A stretch of DNA of 64,000 bases. Source: Cystobasidiopsis lactophilus. Its lineage: Eukaryota > Basidiomycota > Agaricostilbomycetes > Agaricostilbales > Chionosphaeraceae. The notes under the pieces were generated by a model. That model was not told the origin of the DNA, made no database searches, and saw only the letters and a program-made list of their open reading frames with translations. Location of the stretch: the NCBI GenBank assembly GCA_001599975.1, contig BCIO01000001.1, forward strand, positions 1,736,001 through 1,800,000. Reading direction: 5' to 3'. A program made the translations under genes and the position numbers. Below, piece by piece: positions 57,362 to 64,000 of the stretch; position 1 is the stretch's first letter; each line of letters begins with the position of its first letter.

Positions 57362-57942
57362 TCAAGGAACGCTTGAGCCGACCTTGGGCGCCTGTAGGCC
57401 GCCTAGGTCTTCCTCCTCCACCGGCGATTCCGAAACCGGCTCCTCCTCCTCCACCGATCCCATCAGCGGCTCCCGCTTCGGCTTCTTCGTCCTCGCAGAT
57501 ACCAGCTTCTTTGCCGACTCCACCATTTCTAGGCGCGATTCTGGTCTTTGAATGAGCCTCGAAGGAGGCCGGCAGGTGGCAGTCAATTGATCATCGGCCA
57601 CTTCGACGGGTGGCAAAGACTTCTGGCGACGCTTGCAGCAGAATGCCGCTCGGACGAGACGCCCTGCAGCCGTATCTTTGTTTCGCCCGTACAAGACCAA
57701 GGCCTGGCATCATACCTGAGCGCCTTCATCTCGCCGGACTCCAAACGTACCACAACGGCTATCAACGCTAGTCCTAAGCAAGATGCGACCGTCACAATGA
57801 TGACCATATTGCGGGCAGAGTTGGGATTGGAGGTTGAGGAAACGGGTGTGGCGGTTGCGAGCATGGCGTCGGAAGGAATGGTGCTGCTTGGCCGGTAGTC
57901 TGTGGCCGTTATCAGAGAGGCAAAAGAGAGGCTGGTAGTCAT
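57362..57942 (-). CDS. Possible single-pass membrane protein
   Basis: This is a tentative gene. The ATG at 57942 starts MTTSLSFASLITATDYRPSS. A Ser/Thr/Pro stretch leads to one membrane helix (MVIIVTVASCLGLALIAVVV). A donor at GTA C|GTTTGG and the acceptor CTGCAG near 57680 would join it in phase to RRLVRAAFCCKRRQKSL, a basic, twin-Cys juxtamembrane segment suited to palmitoylation. A charged tail with VSARTKKPKREP and SVEEEEPVSESPVEEEDLGG follows, ending at 57362. Reading through without the intron gives a different, shorter end. The plus strand is also partly open here, so strand and structure both need transcript support. It has no known family. Confidence 0.4.
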
Positions 57943-58308
57943 GGTCGGTGAGGAAGTAAGGACAGTCTCACTGTTCGATACCGGACCAAGAGCTGCCCTC
58001 TGCCTTCTTCTCCCTTTGTCTGTTGACTCTCAGACTTGCGGTCGCTTAATTCAAATCCGTTGTCTTTAGGTAGAGTGCTTTGATCCTGCAATCGTTTCTG
58101 CGTCGCGGGGTGGCTGAACGTCGGGTTGCCACCCGAGGCATTGAGGTGGCGAAAATTGGCGCGCAAGGGAATGATGGGTTCTATGAAGTGCGAAGCCGCA
58201 GTGCGAAGTGATGTGCATTCAATTGCTCTTCAGAGCGGAGTACAATTACAAAGAAGCTGGCCACAGGAGAAGTGAGACTTTTTACGAAAAGGGCGAGCTA
58301 TAAGAAAA
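57943..58308. other. Intergenic gap
   Basis: This 366-bp stretch lies between the possible membrane protein start and the stop of the serine-rich gene. A 75-codon minus frame is present but has no recognisable features. Confidence 0.35.
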
Positions 58309-61178
58309 TCAAAGGCCGTCAATAGAGTTGCGCTGCGACCGCCTAGAAGAGGACCCATTGGACGACCCCAGAGCCGAGAGCCGCAGAGCCGCCGTCGCCG
58401 AGGTGTTGGGGAAGGAGAGCCGCCGCTTGGAAGCTCCTGCCGACGGCGGGCTTTCCGGCTCGGATGAGTTGTAGGAGATGCCACTAAGATCGGCTGAGAC
58501 GTCTGCGAAAGCTGAGCGGTCGGCATCGAGCGAGAGGCGGGGCGCAGACACCTCGCTTTCAGAGGCGCGCTCGCGGCGAGTGGGCGATTGTTGAGTTGTG
58601 GCTGCTTCCGTTGACAAGTCGCCTAGCGATGCTTTGGACGAGCGAGGAAACATGGCGGAGGGTCGCACGGTAGCCTGCGACGCCGCCTGCTGGGTGTGAG
58701 CAGAGGCGGACATCGTCAAATCAAAGCAAACACTGTACAGAGTCTTTGGCACGGCGAGCGGAAGGCCTTCTGGCTTCTTCAGGTGACGACAACTCGGCCA
58801 AAGATGGTATGCGGCGCTTGCCACCGTACGAGTGGCCGACAGTCTTGGACCGCACCATTGACGTATCGGCATCGTAGGCGTCTTCAAACTTGCGGAAGCC
58901 AGTGGCCGTGGGAGGGCGACTGCCATAATTTCTGGGTGGCGCTGGGTCGTTAAGGAAGTTGTTGGACGTGCGAGAGCGAGGAGGTGGCGGGGACGCAAGG
59001 AACGAAGAGGTCCTCTCCCGGTCGAACTTTGAAAAGGCCAAAAGAGTTTCGGTAAAGCTCCTGACTTGCTCGTCCGAGGAGCGGAGCAGGGTGGACAGGC
59101 TCTTCTCCAGCCTGTGGAGGTGGGTCCAGGACGACTGAGGGGTTGCCGGGTCTTCATCATTAATTTCGGCTTCCACCTGCGCCTCGATGGCGTAGGACAG
59201 AGTAGTGCGCAGGTCGGTATTGTGCTGCGATGTAACATCGACCAAGAAGCCGAGCTTGCGCACAAAGTCCAAGCTGTTTGGCGTTTCCACCGACGTGCCG
59301 AGCGTCAAGTGCCGCTCGAATTGAGCGAGAGCGTCGAAAAGCAAACGATTATGCTCCGTGGTGGTCGTTGAGCCTCGCGAGTTGCCTAGACGATCAGGGG
59401 ACCCTAGAACGGGCGTCCTTCGGGTTACGGTGGAATTGTCGGCAAAGGAGCCGAGGCTGGGTGAGCTGGGCAAGCCGTTCATGCCCAACGAAGTCTGGCT
59501 GCGCCGCCCAGTGAGCACTTCTGCACGCGCCCGTTGCCGGTCCGCACTGCGAGAGTGCTCCATCGAGGTACCAGCCCGCGGCGACTGGCGCACTTGTTGC
59601 TGCTGGGAAGGTCGCGCCGCGGAAGATGGCGTCCTGGCAGCGTATTCCTCTTCGTAGTCTCTTGAAGAAACCCTCGAGTCCGCCCTTGATTCCGGCCGCG
59701 CCACCATTTCCAGTGTGCTGATTCGTTGGCGCAGCTCCTGGACCTCGTTCCACCACGAATCAGAGCCAGGCCGCCCATTGCTTTTGCCAGCTGCTTGCTG
59801 GGGCCGAAATTTGAGCGAGTGGATGGAAGACGGTGGGCTGATGGAGTTGCGTTCGCGGGCGCTTTGGCCATTCAAGTCGTGGCTGAGCGCTGGGCCCCCG
59901 AGAAGCTTTGTCAGGCAAGCTTGAGAGACCAAGGAAAGGTTTTGACGCACAGCCTTCTCTCGAGTCCATGCTTTGAGAGCTGCTCCTATCGCTCAGCAGC
60001 GAGCGCTTTCGCATCCGGTTGACGGTGCCGTATCCATTCTCAGGTGTGCCTTCCCTGGCGTACTCATACCTCGATCCACCGGACGAAGAAGCAACCGAAG
60101 CCGGTGCTTGGTGATTGTTTGTGCGGACAGAGGGGCTGAGGTAAGGGGAAGCGAGCGCGTTGCGAAACTCTGAGGGGATGCCTGGCCGATTCCTGCCGCC
60201 GCTGCCGCCCGCCGACGACCCGCCACTTCCTATTGAGCCAGCAGAAGTGTTAAGGGAGAGGTTGGGCGTGACAGAGCGCTTGTAGGAGGTGGTCTTGGTG
60301 GCGGATGCGAGGGAGTGCGACGAGTGGTTGAAGTCCTGCTGCGACATGATGGCTTCCCTGGCTTCTCTTCTGGAGGCTGCAGACGGCCGGGGAGCGTGGT
60401 TGTAGTCCCTGGGCGTGGCTTGCGACGGGTCAAACTGCTCGAAGTCGACCGGCTGCTGGCCCAGCGCATCATAGCTCTGGCGGCGCTTGTTCGACGCCAA
60501 GGAGACGGCCGACATGCGCTTGGAGTCTTGTGCAAACGACTCGACGCCAGCGGTGTGGGGCCTGAACGCCTCTGGGTCGTTTGGCATCGGCTCATGGCCG
60601 CCTTCGTTGGCGTTGGTCGGATAGATGGACTCCCTGCGCGCGTACAGGTCCCACAGTGTGTCCCTGCGGTTGTTGTTGAGCGTCCTGGTGGATTTGCTAG
60701 ACGAGCTGGACAGGGTGCGGTGCATGTCTGGCGACGGCAGGGGCGGCTCTTGCGAGCTCTTCGCGAGGTGGGCGTTCACGTCGTCAATGATCTGGGTTCG
60801 GCTTCGTTTAAGCGCGGCTTGTGCAAACGAGCAGGTCACACGCACCCTCTGGTTGCGGTTCTTGTCGCCGGAGGAGGTTTTGCGGGTGGGCGTGGGCCTG
60901 GAGGATGGCCCCTCGTCTGGCTCCAGGGTGGTCGAGCTGGAGCTGCTGGACAGCCCCAGCGAGCGGCGCTTGTCGGCCCTGACCGTGCTGCTGTTGCCGC
61001 TGTTCATCTCTGGCGAGTATTTGGGGACGTGGCCAAGCCCGATGGAGGAGAGGTTGACGGGGGGAAGGATGCCCTCAAACAAGCTGGTCCTGCTCTTGGG
61101 GATGGGCCGGTACTCTTTCGTAGGGCTGGGAGAGGGGCTATCTGCCTCTCTGGGTCCGCTACTCGAGGATGCGCTCAT
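58309..61178 (-). CDS. Large serine-rich orphan protein
   Basis: This is an unrecognised protein of roughly 900 residues. The ATG at 61178 starts MSASSSSGPREADSPSPSPT; a GTG-start extension is not needed. An intron of about 61 nt near 59890-59950 (donor GTGCGT, branch CTGAC) joins DSREG to SLSHDLNGQSARERN. A second, near 58690-58740, joins RRAKDSV-type sequence to QAASQATVRPSAM. Most of the length is Ser/Arg/Pro-rich and disordered. Ordered islands are VRVTCSFAQAALKRSRTQI and IIDDVNAHL, DTLWDLYARRESIYP, a coiled-coil start WWNEVQELRQRISTLEMV, and a helical block HNRLLFDALAQFERHLTLG through LDFVRKLGFLVDVT and HLHRLEKSLSTLLRSSDE. These suggest a cortical or cytoskeletal scaffold, but that is only a guess. 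Confidence 0.7.
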
Positions 61179-61275
61179 TGGGGCCAGCCCATGTGCAAAG
61201 GGACGCGAGACTTGGCTGGAGCGGTCAAAAGGCTGAGGCTCCGACCCAGCGGCATCTGGTGTCACAAATGGGAAT

Positions 61276-62767
61276 CTACAAGCATATGGAGTGTCTATAT
61301 CTATGCGGAGTAAAGCCTATGAGCCGTGCAAGCCAAGCGCCAAAACGCTTATGTAGGGAGAAAGCCTGGTGGCAAACGGTTAGGTGGCGAAGGGTGGCAA
61401 AAGCCAAGGCTTGCTCACCCTGCGACTGGCAGTACATGCTGTGGCCAGATTGCCGGAAGACGGCTACGGCGAGCAAGATCCACAAGATGAACCAGATCAG
61501 GCTGAAGACCATGTAGATCCAAACGAAGACTGATCATTTTGTTAGCCAGGAGGTCACAGTCGAAGAAGCTGGAGCTCACAAGCAGCGTTCCGTTGGAGCA
61601 GCCGCCCAGCATGGAGGACAGAGCAGCAATGGTTGATCTTGTTGAAGAGATAGTCGTCAACTGTGTCGAAGACGATGTACCAGCTGCTCATCACCCCGCA
61701 GTACAGGATGTACCAGCGAAGTAACGAGGCGTGGTCAATGAACCAGAGGCCGATCATGAGAGCGAGGGCCAAAAGGACGAGCAGCTTGGCGGGCGGCCCG
61801 TTGGCGAACCACATCGACACGGCGAGCGAAAGACCGACGAAGAACGAGGCCACTTTTGACGCTAGCGTATTGAAGCCAGCAAATGTTAAGGCGCCGCCAC
61901 TGTGCAGGCTTGAATTGGTGGGGCTTTCGTGCGGGAATGTGAGAGCCACCCACATCATGACCGAAAAGAGATAGCCAATCGGCAGCGCAGGAATGGGAAA
62001 GAACGCTGGCCCTTCAGCCGGCATGGTCATCCCGCCTTCGTTTGGGTCCAAGCAGATGGAGTCGACTCTTCGGCCGCTCAGTACGAAGCCAACTACGTGC
62101 CCCAATTCATGCCACGCCACCACGCACAGTTTGATGGGGTAGATGAGAAGTCGCAGGCCGACCAGGTTCCAGAAAACAAGGTCAACGAAGAAGAATATGA
62201 CAATGACATAGAGCGTCGTCTTTGCTGTCGGCGTAGGCTTTAGGTGGGATCCCCCGGGCACTTCGTAAGTGTCGTCGCCCGGCAAGCAGACCCGATTGTA
62301 TCGGCCGGGCCGCTGGGAGTGCTTGTGCTGCCGTGAATGGTCGTTGTAGCTGGAGGAAGCGACACGCCGGATGGGAAGAATGTGCTGGTCACTGTCACTA
62401 CCGGAGGCGGAGGGGGAGTGTAGCCGCTGCGTGCTCTTGATGAGTCCCTTCGGTCTTTTAAAAGCATCAAAGGCTCTTCGTAAACGCACCTAGGATAACT
62501 TGTTGTCGTTTCCGTCACAACTGGCGCCTTCTGCGAATCGTATGTGACCACCACGGTCGTTGTCGATTGCGAGAAGGGTGTGTTGCCTGGGCTATTTGCG
62601 CCAGTCGGTGGGTAGCCGATGACCGTGGTGGTTGTAGTTGTTGTGGAAGTAACCCAGCCGCTCCACCGTTTCTCCAGACCATCAGAGCCAACAGGACTGG
62701 CCGCGACCAAAGGCAAGAGGAGCAGCAACGCCGCATTTTTGAGCCGCTTCTTCTTTAAGCTGGGCAT
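61276..62767 (-). CDS. M50B-like membrane metalloprotease, with alternative secreted frame
   Basis: The membrane part contains TLYVIVIFFFVDLVFWNLVG, then YPIKLCVVAWHELGHVVGFV with the HExxH zinc site (HELGH), several further helices, and DTVDDYLFNKIN. An intron (donor T|GTGAGC, branch GCTAAC) leads to FFVWIYMVFSLIWFILWILL. This fits the peptidase M50B-like family. The frame has no ATG of its own. The only in-phase start I can find is through an upstream exon (62767-62492) encoding MPSLKKKRLKNAALLLLLP, a signal peptide with a Kex2-like LEKR site and Thr-rich repeats, joined at an acceptor CTCCAG near 62350. An earlier acceptor (CACGCAG, about 62428) would instead keep a secreted Thr/Pro-rich frame ending KCPGDPT at 62240. 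Two overlapping genes remain possible. Confidence 0.65.
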
Positions 62768-63530
62768 TGACGGCGCCGTCAGCCAGCACAAGCAACCAAA
62801 CATGGTCGTCGCTGCAGCAGAAGCGTGCATTCAACATCTCGGAGCATCACAAAGAATGGAAGGTGCAGTCAATTCAACTTGAAGGTCCAGACAGTCAGCT
62901 GGTTCCACTCGAACGGCCATCCTGTTGCAGCCTTGCATCAAGCTTTGCCTGTTACCAAGTGGGTCGGAGCAGCAGCAGCCAGTCTAGTTGATCCCAGAGC
63001 AGTTTGTCATGCGCATCAAATTGCCAATGGTGGAGTCGGAGCTCGGAGCGATTGACCCTCGTGTTCACAACGCTTCTTCAGTCTCCAAGTCGAGTTGCGC
63101 AGCCTCTGGTGCTTGTACTCTGGTCCAGACTAGCTTGCTGGTCTCCATCTCACGGCCAAGTGCCGTGCCAAGTGTCGGAATCCGAGCGAGTCAGCGAATT
63201 TGGGCGTGAAATCGGATTGCCGGTCTGCCAGAGTCGGTGGTCACTCAGGTTTTGGATTGTTGAGATCTTGTTGGTGTCTGCTGCCTCTCTGTGGTGTCGT
63301 AGGCCTCCGCAAAGGGGCAACGTAGACCGTGCAGCTGCGATAAACAGGGATGTCGCCGTCAATGTGCTCCCCGGATGTCTTGATTCAGGATGTTTTGCGC
63401 CTCACGTCGCGAACTCAAGGCGAAAAAAAAAGTTGAGTGGGGGATCCCGTGTGCGGGGCTTCGGACTCTGCAGGCAGCGTGGCAGCCAGCTTTTCAGAGG
63501 CTTATTCTGCTCCTACCATACACATCACAA
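62768..63530. promoter_or_regulatory. Divergent region before the aldehyde dehydrogenase
   Basis: This 763-bp stretch lies between the signal-peptide gene and the aldehyde dehydrogenase. It contains an upstream in-frame ATG for the former at 62830 and a run of nine A near 63424. Several overlapping frames are open but none is convincing. It most likely holds two promoters. Confidence 0.4.
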
Positions 63531-64000
63531 ATGGCTCCCCAAGACTCCCTCCTCTTCATTAACAACGAGTTTGTCAAGTCCAAGGATGGCGTGCCCTTCT
63601 CCTTGAAGAACCCCGCCAATGGCGAGGAGATTGCCACCGTGCAGAGCGCTTCTGCCAAGGACATCGATGCCGCCGTCGTCAACGCCGAAAAGGCTCAGGC
63701 CATCTGGTAAATCAGCACATAGCGCGCCCCTGGGACGGCCACTGACGATGCAAGGGCAGGTATGCTAAGAGCGCCGCTGAGCGCACTGTCATCATGAAGA
63801 AGATGGCCGAGCTCGTCCGCGAATCCGGCGATGAGCTCGTCAGGCTCGACGCTTTGGTTAGTCATGCTGACTCACTTGGACGAAAGTCCGCACCTAACAC
63901 CACATCAGGCTATGGGCCGTCCCGTCTCCTCCAATGGCGACCCGGCTTTCTACAGCGCCCTTTTCGAATTCGTCGCCGCTCAGGGCGAGACCGTCCATGG
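63531..64000 (+). CDS. Aldehyde dehydrogenase, 5' part only
   Basis: This is the start of an NAD(P)-dependent aldehyde dehydrogenase, cut by the window end. It begins MAPQDSLLFINNEFVKSKDG, then FSLKNPANGEEIATVQSA and DIDAAVVNAEKAQAIW. A short intron (about 63708-63759) leads to YAKSAAERTVIMKKMAELV and ESGDELVRLDAL. A second (about 63856-63908) leads to AMGRPVSSNGDPAFYSALFE. These match the N-terminal coenzyme-binding half of fungal ALDH proteins (INNEFV...NPANGE). The catalytic Cys and Glu lie beyond the window. No mitochondrial presequence is visible, so a cytosolic form is likely. Confidence 0.9.

Noticed and set aside
1-64000. Transposons, virus-like elements, tRNA or rRNA genes, biosynthetic gene cluster
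   Set aside because: No polymerase, integrase, transposase, terminal repeats, tRNA box pattern or clustered pathway enzymes were recognised; the genes are mostly unrelated housekeeping functions.

Overview
The window is nuclear DNA from a fungus, most likely a basidiomycete and plausibly a Pucciniomycotina/Microbotryomycetes-type yeast. The DNA is GC-rich and gene-dense. Nearly every gene is cut by short introns of about 50-75 bases, with GTGCGT/GTGAGT/GTAAGT-like donors and CTGAC/CTAAC-like branch points. Many coding exons are tiny (7-30 nt). The gene set is fungal: PHO84, POM152, VRG4, cytosolic-type pyruvate carboxylase, a Zn2Cys6 factor, a GPI-anchored GH16 glycosidase and a SUN protein. 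The phylum is inferred from gene architecture and family content, not from a marker gene.

Layout. 0-7.9 kb: a serine-rich orphan, a hotdog thioesterase split into about nine exons, a PHO84 phosphate transporter and a JJJ1 co-chaperone. 7.9-16 kb: a SAM methyltransferase sharing a 68-bp divergent promoter with RUB1/NEDD8, a LARP7/Pof8-type RNA-binding protein divergent from the SDH assembly factor SDHAF3, a DUF4112 protein ending in a C2H2 finger, and a MRS2 magnesium channel. 16-24 kb: a SUN-domain protein, then two tandem orphan genes that are diverged copies of one another. 24-31 kb: RPP0, PRMT5 and translin. 30-42 kb: pyruvate carboxylase, an RNase III-domain gene, the GDP-mannose transporter, a GH16 cell-wall enzyme and a peroxisomal (AKL) enoyl-CoA hydratase/isomerase. 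42-54 kb: POM152, the Zn2Cys6 factor, a leucine-rich-repeat protein and OLA1. 55-64 kb: an HpcH/HpaI aldolase, a phosphoribosyltransferase, a possible single-pass membrane protein, a large serine-rich orphan, an M50B-like membrane protease whose first exon can also lead into a secreted Thr-rich frame, and the 5' end of an aldehyde dehydrogenase.

Most genes are housekeeping and do not form one pathway. Loose groups are RNA/ribosome work (JJJ1, LARP7-like, RPP0, RNase III, PRMT5, translin, OLA1), the nuclear envelope (SUN, POM152), mitochondria (SDHAF3, MRS2) and cell-wall/secretion (VRG4, GH16).

The most novel element is the tandem pair at 20.07-23.82 kb. Two proteins of about 405 and 416 residues, with no family I recognise, share an identical seven-exon, all-phase-0 structure including a 12-nt microexon in each, and a duplicated upstream region of about 470 bp. 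No rRNA, tRNA, CRISPR, transposon or virus-like element was recognised. Exon boundaries were read by eye and need transcript data.
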